Assembly (NCBI RefSeq): GCF_000712075.1
Contig: NZ_JONW01000006.1
Span: forward strand, 744,001-808,000
Length of the DNA stretch: 64,000 bases
Reading direction: 5' to 3'
From: Caulobacter sp. UNC358MFTsu5.1
GTDB lineage: Bacteria; Pseudomonadota; Alphaproteobacteria; Caulobacterales; Caulobacteraceae
This document shows positions 37,079 through 48,241 of this stretch, one piece after another (position 1 is the stretch's first letter; every line of letters begins with the position of its first letter). The notes beneath the pieces were generated by a model. That model searched no databases, had not been told where the DNA came from, and worked only from the letters and a program-made list of their open reading frames with translations. Position numbers and translations under genes: made by a program.

Positions 37079-37195
37079 GCTCATCCCGGCGAAAGCCGGG
37101 ACCCAAGCCGAGCTTCAGGATGGGCCGTGATCGATCGAGCCGCCATGCGCCTTCCCGCCAATTCAGCTTGGGTCCCGGCTTTTGCCGGGATGAGC
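37079..37195. repeat. Palindromic intergenic element, family A
   Basis: About 117 bp. The outer ~30 bp (GCTCATCCCGGCGAAAGCCG at the left, mirrored at 37166-37195) are inverted with a single mismatch. Its ends resemble those of the cydC copy, with GAAAG in place of GAATG. It separates the esterase and oxidoreductase genes. Confidence 0.9.
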
Positions 37196-37208
37196 GGAGT
37201 GTGGGGAA

Positions 37209-38255
37209 TCAGGCCTTGGCCGCGTCGAACGCCGCCCGCACCAGCCGCGCGATCTCCCGGCACGCCGCATCGGCCGCCGGGACCGCACCCGTGAACGCGG
37301 TGAAGCCGTGGGCCAGGCTGTCGTAGCAGCGGTAGGTGACCGGCACGCCGGCCGCGACCAGGCGCTTGGCGTAGGCCTCGCCCTGGTCGACCAGGGGATC
37401 GAAGCCGGCGGTGATCACCACGGCCGGGGCCAGGCCCGACAGGTCGGCGGTCTTGTCCGGCGACAGGCGCGGATCGGCCGGGTCGGCGTCGGGGCCCATA
37501 TAGTGGCCCATGAACCAGTCCATGATCGGCCGGCTCAGCGGATAGGCGTCGCCGTAGGTGGTCATGGACGGCGTCTCGCTGGCCACGTCGACGGCGGGAT
37601 AGATCAGCAGCTGCAGGGCAGGCTGGGCCTCGCCCAGGCGCTTCATCTCCTGGGCGACGATGGCCGAGAAGTTGCCGCCCATCGAGTCGCCGCCGATCGC
37701 CGCGGCGCCCGGCAGGGCCCCGAACCGCGCCGCGTTGTCGCGACCCCAGCGGAAGGCGGCCAGCACGTCGTCCAGTCCGGTCGGAAAGCGGTGGTCGGGC
37801 GCCAGGCGATAGTCGACCGACAGCACCGCCGTGCGCGCCGTCCGCGCCAGGATCCCGCAGAAGGCGTGGCAGGTCTCCAGGTCGCCGATCACCCCGCCGC
37901 CGAAGTGGGCGAAGATGATCAGCGGGGCGCTGCTGTCCTGGTCGGCCGGACGATAGGCGCGCAGTCTGACGGGTCCGTTCGGCCCGTCGATGGACAGGCT
38001 CTCGTTGCGCACGCCCGGCTCGGGCGGACCGCTCATGGCGGCCAGGCCCCGGGCGCTGGCGGCGCGGGCCTCGTCCGGCGATAGCGTCGTCATGGAGGGA
38101 AGCTTGGCGGCGGCCGCGGCCAGGAACTGGAAGCGCGGGTCCAGCGTGCGTCCGCCGCGGTAGACCGTTCCGCCGCCCGACATCGCCCGCAGGATCGGGC
38201 TGGGCAGCGACATCATCGCTTTCAGGATGAACTTCTGGACGGCGGGGTCGGCCAT
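37209..38255 (-). CDS. Alpha/beta hydrolase-3 (HSL-type) esterase
   Basis: 348 residues, cytoplasmic. The oxyanion motif reads HFGGG (normally HGGG) in IFAHFGGGVIGDL. VLSVDYRLAPDHRFP, nucleophile Ser in GGDSMGGN, Asp in GFDPLVDQG and His in DSLAHGFTAF complete the hormone-sensitive-lipase family pattern. It would cleave short-chain esters or lactones. It sits between a TetR regulator and the quinone oxidoreductase, which fits a Baeyer-Villiger-type pathway where a monooxygenase makes an ester that this enzyme opens. Confidence 0.88.
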   Translation of the reverse strand: MADPAVQKFILKAMMSLPSPILRAMSGGGTVYRGGRTLDPRFQFLAAAAAKLPSMTTLSPDEARAASARGLAAMSGPPEPGVRNESLSIDGPNGPVRLRAYRPADQDSSAPLIIFAHFGGGVIGDLETCHAFCGILARTARTAVLSVDYRLAPDHRFPTGLDDVLAAFRWGRDNAARFGALPGAAAIGGDSMGGNFSAIVAQEMKRLGEAQPALQLLIYPAVDVASETPSMTTYGDAYPLSRPIMDWFMGHYMGPDADPADPRLSPDKTADLSGLAPAVVITAGFDPLVDQGEAYAKRLVAAGVPVTYRCYDSLAHGFTAFTGAVPAADAACREIARLVRAAFDAAKA

Positions 38256-38315
38256 TCGGGCTCTTTCTTATGTCTTGTTCTTATGTTTGGGCGGGTGTTT
38301 CGAGGGGCGGGGCCT

Positions 38316-38957
38316 CTAGGGTCGAGGCAGGGCGGGCAGGCCGCCCAGGATCATCCGGACGGCGAAGTCGGTGGCCCCGTCGACGTCGATGGGCCGGCGC
38401 TCCAACATCTTGTCGCCGACCTCGCGGGCGATGGCGATGCAGGCGGCGGCGAAGTAGTCCAGGTCGACGGCCGGGGCGTGGTCGTGCTCCAGCACCTTGG
38501 CCAGGGCCACGTGGACCTCGTCGAACACCGCCTGGACCTCGGGCGTGGCGCGGGCGTGGGGGAAGATCTCGCCGGCCGGCCGGTTGACCCGCCAGCTCTC
38601 GTGCTCGCCTTCCAGGAAGTCGAAATAGGCCCGGATCGCGCCGCGCAGGAAACTTTCGAAGTCGGCCGCCTTGTCGGACTCGGCCCGCAGGATCGGCCGG
38701 AAGCGCCGCGCGCCGTCGTCGGCCAGGGCGTCGAACACCTCTTCCTTGGACTTGTAGTAGTTGTAGAAGGTGCCCGAGGCCAAGCCCGTGCGGCGGATGA
38801 TGTCGCGCACCGTGGCGGCCTCGTAGCCCAGCTCGCCGAACACCGCCCGCGCCGCGTCGAGGATCGACTGGCGGTTGGCGACCTTGGTGCGTTCGCGCTT
38901 GCCGGGGCGGTTGTCCTCGGCGGGCGGACGGGCGGGGAAGTAGGCGATGTTCGACAT
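38316..38957 (-). CDS. TetR family transcriptional regulator
   Basis: 213 residues. The N-terminal helix-turn-helix reads RQSILDAARAVFGELGYEAA then TVRDIIRRTGLASGTFYNYY and KSKEEVF, clearly TetR. The C-terminal ligand domain is not assignable. It lies between the monooxygenase and the esterase on the same strand, so it probably controls this cluster. A candidate operator lies at 38984-38998. Confidence 0.92.
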   Translation of the reverse strand: MSNIAYFPARPPAEDNRPGKRERTKVANRQSILDAARAVFGELGYEAATVRDIIRRTGLASGTFYNYYKSKEEVFDALADDGARRFRPILRAESDKAADFESFLRGAIRAYFDFLEGEHESWRVNRPAGEIFPHARATPEVQAVFDEVHVALAKVLEHDHAPAVDLDYFAAACIAIAREVGDKMLERRPIDVDGATDFAVRMILGGLPALPRP

Positions 38958-38983
38958 CGGACGCGACTCGTGGCGAGGCCCAG

Positions 38984-38998
38984 ATGACGCCCCGTCAT
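38984..38998. promoter_or_regulatory. Short inverted repeat before the TetR gene
   Basis: ATGACG and CGTCAT are separated by 3 bp, lying 27-41 bp before the TetR start and just after the monooxygenase stop. It could be the TetR operator, but it is short. Confidence 0.35.
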
Positions 38999-39008
38999 GA
39001 TCTCAGCC

Positions 39009-40406
39009 TCATTCCGCCGCCAGTGGCAAGGATTCCGACGCGCGCGCCGGGACCGGCAGGGTGCCGCCGGCCGCCCGGGCCCGTTTCTCGCCGGCCGCGA
39101 TCTCCTTCTTGAGGTCGGCGCAGTAGACCCCGAAGTCGACCTGGATCGTGTGGCGGGCCGAGGCGTAGTACTGGCCGGTGTGGCGCTCCTCGTCCTTGGC
39201 GGTGATGCGCTCCATCTCGGCCTTCGGCGGCGGGGCGTAGCGGCCGGTCAGGTACTCGGCCACCAGCTTGGACTGCTGCTCGGCGAAATTGACCAGGGTC
39301 GGCAGGGCCTGGGCCAGGCCCATGTAGAAGAGGTCGGGCACGCCCGGCTTCATCATCCGCTTGAACAGCGGCAGCCTGTGGTCGGCGTCGGGGACCAGGG
39401 CCGGGTCGGCCAGGAACGGGAAGCTGATCTTGTAGCCGGTGGCGAACAGGATCACGTCCACGGGCTCGACGCTGTCGTCGGCGAAGCGGACGTTGCGGCC
39501 CTCCAGCGCCTTGATCGCCGGCTTGAAGGTGATGTCGCCGCAGCCGGCCCGGGTCAGGAACTCTCCGCTGACCGAGGGGTGGGCCTCCAGCGGTTCGTGA
39601 TCGGGCTTGGGCAGGCCGTAGTCCTCCATCCGGCCCACGTGTTTGCGGATCAGCGAGCGGACGATCTTCAGGCCCAGCTTGCGCGGCATCCACGGCGGCA
39701 TGGCCGATTTATCGGACGGCTTGCCGTTCAGGTATTTCGGGAACACCCACACCCCGCGCCGGGCCGAGACGATCAGCTTGCCGGCGATCGGGCGCTGGGC
39801 CAGCTCGCTGGCGATATCCATGGCCGAATTGCCCATGCCCACCACCACGACGGTCTTGCCGCGCATGTCGACCGGGTCGAACGGGTCGCTGTAGGCGTGG
39901 GCGTGGAAGGCGGGGCCGTCGAAGCTGCCCGGATACTCCGGGACGCGCGGGTCCCAGTGGTGGCCGTTGGCGACGATCAGCACGTCGTAGAGGCGGGTCT
40001 CGCCGGTCGACAGGGCCACCGACCACAGGCCGGCCTGGGTGCGTTCGGCGCGCAGCACCTTGGTGTTGAAGGTGATCGTCTCGCGCAGGCCGAAATGGGC
40101 CACGTAGTCCTTGAAGTACTGGAAGACCTGGCTGTGGTGGGGGAAGTCGGGCCAGTCGGCCGGGACCGGGAAGTCCTCGAAGGCCAGCCGCCATTTGCTG
40201 GTGTCGATGTGCAGGCTCTCGTAGCAGGCCGACAGACCGTTGGGGTTCTTATAGTACCAGTTGCCGCCGATGTCGTCGGAGGCCTCGAAGCAGTCGTAGG
40301 GGACGCCGGCGTCCTTCAGCCGCTTGGCGGTGGTGAAGCCGCTGCAGCCCGCGCCGATGATGCAGACCTTCGGAAGCCGCCCCGGGGTCGCTCTTTGGCC
40401 GCCCAT
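39009..40406 (-). CDS. Flavin-containing monooxygenase
   Basis: 465 residues. FAD-binding VCIIGAGCSGFTTAKRL, the middle fingerprint FDGPAFHAHAYSD (FxGxxxHxxxY, the FMO form rather than classic type I Baeyer-Villiger HxxxW), NADPH-binding VVVVGMGNSAMDIASEL and C-terminal FATGYKISFPFL are all in place. Such enzymes add oxygen to N, S or ketone carbons in the cytoplasm with NADPH. Neighbouring TetR, esterase and quinone oxidoreductase genes suggest catabolism of a small organic compound, possibly a ketone. Confidence 0.9.
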   Translation of the reverse strand: MGGQRATPGRLPKVCIIGAGCSGFTTAKRLKDAGVPYDCFEASDDIGGNWYYKNPNGLSACYESLHIDTSKWRLAFEDFPVPADWPDFPHHSQVFQYFKDYVAHFGLRETITFNTKVLRAERTQAGLWSVALSTGETRLYDVLIVANGHHWDPRVPEYPGSFDGPAFHAHAYSDPFDPVDMRGKTVVVVGMGNSAMDIASELAQRPIAGKLIVSARRGVWVFPKYLNGKPSDKSAMPPWMPRKLGLKIVRSLIRKHVGRMEDYGLPKPDHEPLEAHPSVSGEFLTRAGCGDITFKPAIKALEGRNVRFADDSVEPVDVILFATGYKISFPFLADPALVPDADHRLPLFKRMMKPGVPDLFYMGLAQALPTLVNFAEQQSKLVAEYLTGRYAPPPKAEMERITAKDEERHTGQYYASARHTIQVDFGVYCADLKKEIAAGEKRARAAGGTLPVPARASESLPLAAE

Positions 40407-40511
40407 GGCGGGCCTCCCTGACTTATCGTTGTTCAGGTGAGCGTATCAGCGTTATGCGAGGCGTCAAACTGCCTCTAGGTCAGCGAGCGGGTTTGGCTCA
40501 GCCCCAAGACG

Positions 40512-40829
40512 CTAGTTGGCGGCGCGCGGCGAGTAGGTGGCCGTGCAGCGCGACTTGCACTGCATCCACTGGGTGGGACAGCCGTCGTCGTCGCTATTGG
40601 CGCGGCAGAAGAAGTAGGTGCGGCTACAGGCCGACCGGCACTGATCCGGATCGCGGCCCTGGGACGCGCCGGTCAGCGGGATCAGCGGCGGCGGCAGGGC
40701 CGGGCTGTCGCCCTGGGCCGGAGCGGCCTCCGAGGTCTGGGCGACCACGCGCGTCGGCCTGGCGGTCTGGGCCGTGGCCGACCCGGTCAGGGCGGCGGCG
40801 ATCAGCAGGAGGGCGAGGACGCGGCGCAT
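40512..40829 (-). CDS. Small cysteine-rich exported protein
   Basis: 105 residues with a signal peptide (VLALLLIAAALTGSATA, cut before QTARP). A proline-rich linker leads to a ~35-residue end holding six cysteines (QCRSACSRTYFFC, GCPTQWMQCKSRC), enough for three disulfides. I do not recognise the family; the spacing resembles small secreted or periplasmic Cys-knot-like proteins. No operon partner is evident, although the next gene upstream is also exported. Confidence 0.75.
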   Translation of the reverse strand: MRRVLALLLIAAALTGSATAQTARPTRVVAQTSEAAPAQGDSPALPPPLIPLTGASQGRDPDQCRSACSRTYFFCRANSDDDGCPTQWMQCKSRCTATYSPRAAN

Positions 40830-40889
40830 GCCGCCGGTTCTAGCGCGCCGGTGTTGAGGTTCGGTTAACCATGTTTTCCATCGACGTCC

Positions 40890-41423
40890 TTAAGGGGCCG
40901 GGCACGCCGCGCGCGTCGCCTGGTAGCTGGCGAAGGCCTGGGTCTTGTCGCCCTCGCGGGCGGTGATCGTCCATGCCAGCTTGTCGCCCGTCAGGGTCCA
41001 GCGGTTCAGGAAGCTGGAGGGCGGATAGCTGTAGGAGAGCTCGAAGCCGTCCTCGCGGACCGCGCCGGCGCCGGTGGCCGTGTAGTCGCCGCCGAAGCTG
41101 TCGGCCCAGTAGCCGGTCAGCATCGCGGGGAACGCGCCCTTGGGCGCCTTGGCGCCGATCACCAGGTGGGCGGCGTAGCGGTCGGCGGGGTCGGCCTTGG
41201 CCTGGCTGCGGGTCTCGATCACGAACAGCGCGCCCAGGGCGGCCGGCCTGGCCGTCAGCTCCAGCGTCACCGGCTTGCCCATCACCTCGCCCGTTCCGCG
41301 CCAGCAGCCCTCCAGCGCCTTGACCTGGGCGGGCAGGGGCGCCGACGGCGCGTCCTGGGCCGCGGCCGTTCCGGCCGCCAAGACGGCCGACACGGCCAGA
41401 GCACTCGCAATCCTCATCCTCAT
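40890..41423 (-). CDS. Exported protein of unknown function, lipocalin-like
   Basis: 177 residues with a signal peptide (IASALAVSAVLAAGTAAAQ). The mature part starts LEGCWRGTGEVMGKPVTLEL and shows repeated beta-strands ending KTQAFASYQATRAACP, suggestive of a DUF1579/lipocalin-like barrel. Two cysteines (near each end) may pair. No enzymatic motif is visible. The call rests on fold impression only. Confidence 0.65.
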   Translation of the reverse strand: MRMRIASALAVSAVLAAGTAAAQDAPSAPLPAQVKALEGCWRGTGEVMGKPVTLELTARPAALGALFVIETRSQAKADPADRYAAHLVIGAKAPKGAFPAMLTGYWADSFGGDYTATGAGAVREDGFELSYSYPPSSFLNRWTLTGDKLAWTITAREGDKTQAFASYQATRAACPAP

Positions 41424-41490
41424 CCCCCGACGTCGAAGCTTCGGCTTAGTGGCCCGACTCGGTGGTCGGCTTCCAGTCCGTGATCCACGC

Positions 41491-42384
41491 TCACGGCTGC
41501 GACGTCGCCAGGAAGGCGGCCAGGCCCTCGGCCAGGTGGTCGAACAGGGCGCGCATGCGTGGGGTGGCGCGCAGGTCCTCGTGCATGACCAGCCAGACCT
41601 CCAGGCGGAAGCCGATCTGGCCGGGGCACACGGGGACCAGGGCCGGATCGCGGCGGGCGATGCCGTGCTGGATGAAGCCCACCCCGCAGCCGGCGCGGAT
41701 GGCGGCCAGCTGGGCCAGGTCGTTGTCGGCCCGCAGGGTGAAGTCGTCGCGGCTGATGGGCAGGCGCTGCATCAGGCCGCGCAGGAACGGCGTTTCGCGG
41801 TCGAAGCCGACCAGGGCGTGGCCCTTCAGGTCGTGGACGGTGGCGGGGACGCCCTCGGCCTCGAGATAGCGGCGGTGGGCGTAGAGGCCCAGATGGGTGT
41901 CGGCCAGCCGGCGGGCGACCAGGGCGTCCTGGGTGGGGCGGACCATGCGCACGGCGATGTCGGCCGCGCCGCGCAGCAGGTCCTGCTGCTGGTTGTCCAG
42001 CGACAGCTCGACGGCGACGCCCGGATGCCTGGGCCGGAAGTCGGCCAGGATCGGCGGCAGGGCCTCGGCGCCGATGATCTCGCTGGCGGTGACGCGGACC
42101 ACGCCGCGCCCCGTGTCGCCGGCCCCCGACGCCGCGCGCACCAGGGCGCCGGCCGCCGTGGCCATGGCCTGGGCGTGGGGCTGGAGGTCCAGCGCCGCGT
42201 CGGTGGGCTTCAGGCCCTGGGGCGAGCGGGTGAACAGGGCCACGCCCAAGCCGCGCTCCAGCTCGGCGACCTGGCGGCCCAGGGTCGGCTGGGTCAGGCC
42301 CAGGGCCCGGGCGGCGGCCGACAGGCTGCCCTCGGTCATCACCGCCAGGAAGGCGCGGTATAGGCTCCAGTCGGGGTCGCTCAT
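41491..42384 (-). CDS. LysR family transcriptional regulator
   Basis: About 297 residues. The helix-turn-helix SLYRAFLAVMTEGSLSAAAR then ALGLTQPTLGRQVAELERGL is LysR, followed by a substrate-binding domain (about 90-290). The start is taken at 42384 (MSDPDW), where family homology begins; an ATG 12 bp upstream (42396) is also possible. Both ATGs lie inside a palindrome. It diverges from the dehydrogenase/epimerase gene at 42474, the usual LysR target arrangement. Confidence 0.9.
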   Translation of the reverse strand: MSDPDWSLYRAFLAVMTEGSLSAAARALGLTQPTLGRQVAELERGLGVALFTRSPQGLKPTDAALDLQPHAQAMATAAGALVRAASGAGDTGRGVVRVTASEIIGAEALPPILADFRPRHPGVAVELSLDNQQQDLLRGAADIAVRMVRPTQDALVARRLADTHLGLYAHRRYLEAEGVPATVHDLKGHALVGFDRETPFLRGLMQRLPISRDDFTLRADNDLAQLAAIRAGCGVGFIQHGIARRDPALVPVCPGQIGFRLEVWLVMHEDLRATPRMRALFDHLAEGLAAFLATSQP

Positions 42385-42473
42385 GCATTTATGCATGGCA
42401 GATCAAGAGTGTTCGTCAATTCTCGTTTGGGGCGCCGCGAGCGATCTTTCGGTCACCAGAACGGGAGACGGAC

Positions 42474-43463
42474 ATGAATTCCAACAAGCACTGCATCGCC
42501 CTGGTGGTCGGCGCGGCCGGCGGCATCGGGGGCGAGGTCGCCGCCGCCCTGGCCCGTCACGGCTGGACCGTGCGCGGTCTGACCCGCCGTCCCATGCCCG
42601 CCCGGCCGGGGCTGGAGTGGGCAGCCGGCGACGCCATGGTCGCCGCCGACGTGGCCCGCGCCGCCCGGGGCGCCCGGCTGATCGTCCACGCCGCCAACCC
42701 GCCCGGCTATCGCAACTGGGGCAAGCTGGTGCTGCCGATGCTGGACAACACGATCGCCGCGGCCAAGGCCGAGGGGGCGCGTATCCTGCTGCCGGGCACG
42801 GTCTACAATTTCGGCCTGGAGACCTTCCCCCTGGTCGACGAGACCGCGCCCCAGGCCCCGACCACCCGCAAGGGCAGGATCCGGGTCGAGATGGAGCGGC
42901 GGCTGAAGGCGGCGTCGGCCGACGGGACGCCGGTGCTGATCGTCCGGGCCGGCGACTTCTTCGGACCCCACGCCGGCAACAACTGGTTCGGGCAGATGGT
43001 GATCAAGCCGGGCGCGCCGGTGAAATCGGTGACTGAGCCGGCGACCCGGGGCGTGGCCCACGCCTGGGCCTATCTGCCGGACCTGGCCGAGACCATGGCC
43101 CGCATCCTGGACCGCTCCGAGCGCCTGGGGGCGTTCGAGATGTTCCACTTCGGCGGCCACCTGCTGGGCTGGGGCGAGATGGCGGAGTCGGTGCGGCGGG
43201 TGACCGGCCGGCCGAGGCTGCCGGTGATGGGCTTCCCCTGGTGGCTGGTCGCGGCCCTGTCGCCGGTCGTGCCGCTGTTCCGCGAGATGGCCGAGATGCG
43301 TTACCTGTGGCGCGAGCCGCTGGTGCTGGACGACCGCAAGCTCCGCGCGTTCCTGGGCGAGGTCCCGCACACGCCGCTGGACGCGGCGGTCGGGGCCAGC
43401 CTGCGGGCGCTGGGTTGCCTGGAAGGTCCAGCGGAGATCGTGGGCGAGCCGGTGAGAGCGTAG
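42474..43463 (+). CDS. NAD-dependent epimerase/dehydratase (extended SDR)
   Basis: 329 residues. The Rossmann start is ALVVGAAGGIGGEVAAALA. VHAANPPGYRNWGKLVLPML, LLPGTVYNFG and VRAGDFFGPHAGNNWF follow the extended short-chain dehydrogenase layout. The usual YxxxK is not obvious, so it may be an atypical or NmrA-like member. A GGGAG ribosome binding site precedes the ATG. It is divergent from the LysR gene that probably controls it. Substrate unknown. Confidence 0.82.
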   Translation: MNSNKHCIALVVGAAGGIGGEVAAALARHGWTVRGLTRRPMPARPGLEWAAGDAMVAADVARAARGARLIVHAANPPGYRNWGKLVLPMLDNTIAAAKAEGARILLPGTVYNFGLETFPLVDETAPQAPTTRKGRIRVEMERRLKAASADGTPVLIVRAGDFFGPHAGNNWFGQMVIKPGAPVKSVTEPATRGVAHAWAYLPDLAETMARILDRSERLGAFEMFHFGGHLLGWGEMAESVRRVTGRPRLPVMGFPWWLVAALSPVVPLFREMAEMRYLWREPLVLDDRKLRAFLGEVPHTPLDAAVGASLRALGCLEGPAEIVGEPVRA

Positions 43464-43472
43464 CGCGAAGGT

Positions 43473-43538
43473 GGGGACACACACTCACGGTGAAGCCTTG
43501 CCAGGTTGGCCGAGGCCGTTGGGTGAGTGTGTGTCCCC
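43473..43538. repeat. Long hairpin with GGGGACACACACTCAC ends
   Basis: A perfect 16-bp inverted repeat, 43473-43488 with 43523-43538, spans a 34-bp loop. It lies between convergent genes and could end both. The GGGGACA...TGTCCCC outline recurs at 48165-48190. Confidence 0.85.
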
Positions 43539-43553
43539 CGTTCCGGGCTCGGC

Positions 43554-44303
43554 CTATTTCAGCTTCTCGATCAGCGCCATGGCCGCGGACGGGTTGCGCA
43601 CCTTCGCCCCGGCGATGAAGTAGGCGAAGACGTCGCCGCGCTGGGCCCAGCCCTGGGTCTGCTTGGCGATGGCGCCCAGCTCGTCCGAGCTCATGCCCGT
43701 CGGCTCGTCGGCCTTGCTGGACATCAGCCGGGCGTAGGTGAAGTCGGCGGTCGGCTCGTCGATGCAGGGCCAGGTCGGCTCCTCGTCGTCGACGGCGTAG
43801 ACGATGGCCGCGCCGTACTTGGCGGCCAGGTCGTAGAATTCCTGGCAGGCGAAGGTCGGGCTGCGGACCTCCAGGGCGTGGCGCGCCGGCCGGCCGCCGA
43901 TCTCCTTGGGCAGCAGCTTCAGGAAGCCCTCGAAGTCGACCGGATCGAACTTCTTGGTGGCCATGAACTGCCAGTTGATGGGGCCGAGCTTGGGGCCCAA
44001 CTCCTCCAGCCCCTGGGACAGGAACTTCGTCATGGAGTCGTTGTTCTCGGACAGCACCCGGCGGTTGGTGCAGAACCGGCTGGCCTTGACCGAGAACACG
44101 AAGTCGTCCGGCGTCTCGTCGCGCCACTTCTGCCAGCTGTTGGGCTTGAAGGTGGAATAGTAGGTGCCGTTGATCTCGATGCTGGTCAGCTTGGACGAGG
44201 CGTATTTCAGCTCGTCCTTCTGCTTGAGATCGTCGGGATAGAAGGTCCCCCGCCAGGGCTCGAACGTCCAGCCGCCGATGCCGGTGCGAATGATGCCGGA
44301 CAT
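43554..44303 (-). CDS. DUF72 family protein
   Basis: 249 residues from ATG 44303, which has GGAAGGGA upstream. RTGIGGWTFEPWRGTFYPDD, TSIEINGTYYSTFKP, FVFSVKASRFCTNRR and NWQFMATKKFDP match the DUF72/YecE TIM-barrel family. The function of that family is not firmly known; a link to endonuclease or Fe-S chemistry has been suggested. The gene is not in an obvious operon. Confidence 0.88.
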   Translation of the reverse strand: MSGIIRTGIGGWTFEPWRGTFYPDDLKQKDELKYASSKLTSIEINGTYYSTFKPNSWQKWRDETPDDFVFSVKASRFCTNRRVLSENNDSMTKFLSQGLEELGPKLGPINWQFMATKKFDPVDFEGFLKLLPKEIGGRPARHALEVRSPTFACQEFYDLAAKYGAAIVYAVDDEEPTWPCIDEPTADFTYARLMSSKADEPTGMSSDELGAIAKQTQGWAQRGDVFAYFIAGAKVRNPSAAMALIEKLK

Positions 44304-44379
44304 GAGTGTTCCCTTCCTGTTCTCGCGGCGCACCCTAGGCGAGGCGGGCGAGAACAGGCAAGCGGGAAAACGCGGGTCG

Positions 44380-44682
44380 CTAGCGGCGGACCTGCAGTTC
44401 CTGCACCTCGGCGCGGCCGCTGCGCTTGTCGAACACGCAGGTGGCTTTGCCGCGCGCGCCCTTCATGTGCTTGGGCCTGTAGACGCCTTCTAGGCTGGAG
44501 ACGGTCACCGACTGGAAGGTGTCGCCATAGGCGGTGATGCGGACGTTGCGCAGCTCCTGGGCGGCGGCGATGCAGGCCTTGTCGGAGCGGACGCGCAGGT
44601 CGTTCCACGAGCCGGGCGTCGAGGCCTGGGCGGCGGAGGCGGCGAGGGTGATCAGGGCGGCGGTGGTCAGGGCGAGGCGCAT
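44380..44682 (-). CDS. Small exported protein of unknown function
   Basis: 100 residues with a signal peptide (LALTTAALITLAASAAQA). The mature ~80 residues contain two cysteines (SDKACIAAAQ, ATCVFDKRSG) and end with EVQELQVRR. No motif is recognised. A family B repeat follows the upstream side at 44743. Confidence 0.65.
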   Translation of the reverse strand: MRLALTTAALITLAASAAQASTPGSWNDLRVRSDKACIAAAQELRNVRITAYGDTFQSVTVSSLEGVYRPKHMKGARGKATCVFDKRSGRAEVQELQVRR

Positions 44683-44742
44683 GAGGAGCTCCGACGGTGG
44701 GAATGGTGAGGCTTAACGGTCGGATGTGACGTGCGGTTGCCG

Positions 44743-44860
44743 ACTTGCCCCCACCTGGCGGCTTCGCCGCCTGTCCGCCCCCATAGGGGGCGGAGCCTTC
44801 GCGCTTAGGCTCTTCCCCTCTGGGGGAAGACGATCGCGAAGCGATCCGTAGGTGGCAAGT
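44743..44860. repeat. Multi-hairpin intergenic repeat, family B, copy 2
   Basis: About 118 bp, closely matching 17685-17805. It starts ACTTGCCCCCACCTGGCGGC and ends GGTGGCAAGT. Compensating changes keep the inner palindromes (GGCGGCTTCGCCGCC, CGATCGCGAAGCGATCC), so structure is conserved. It ends 2 bp before the L-serine dehydratase stop. Confidence 0.88.
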
Positions 44861-44862
44861 GG

Positions 44863-46251
<1,389 letters not shown>

Positions 46252-46311
46252 TTGGATACCTCGCCCGTCACGGAGGGCGGCGGGCGCTCTTGGATACGCT
46301 CGAAAACGGTT

Positions 46312-46418
46312 GTCATCCCGGAAGCCCCGCAGGGGCTGTCCGGGACCCAGGGGACTGGGCGAATGCGGTGCGGCCGCCCCTGGGTCCCGGACAAGCGCTC
46401 CGCCCTTTCCGGGATGAC
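46312..46418. repeat. Palindromic intergenic element, family A variant
   Basis: About 107 bp. GTCATCCCGGAA at the left pairs with TTCCGGGATGAC at the right, with inner arms TCCGGGACCCAGGGG and CCCCTGGGTCCCGGA. It lies between the L-serine dehydratase start and the M28 peptidase stop. Confidence 0.88.
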
Positions 46419-46431
46419 AACGGTAGGATGG

Positions 46432-48087
<1,656 letters not shown>

Positions 48088-48164
48088 CGGGTCTCTCTTT
48101 TGGAGCAGATCTTGGTCGTTGGCGCGGACCCTAGCCTTAGCTGCGGCGAACGGGAAGCTCCGAC

Positions 48165-48237
48165 GGGGACATGCACTTGTGCGTGTCCCCAGGTCTCGCG
48201 CCGCATCTGTTGGGGACATGCGCGAGCGCATGTCTCC
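48165..48237. repeat. Two tandem GGGGACATG hairpins
   Basis: Two short hairpins lie 21 bp apart: 48165-48190 (GGGGACATGCAC...GTGTCCCC) and 48212-48237 (GGGGACATGCGC...GCATGTCTCC). Their outline recalls REP elements and the stem at 43473-43538. They fill the gap after the threonine dehydratase stop. Confidence 0.8.
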
Positions 48238-48241
48238 GGCC

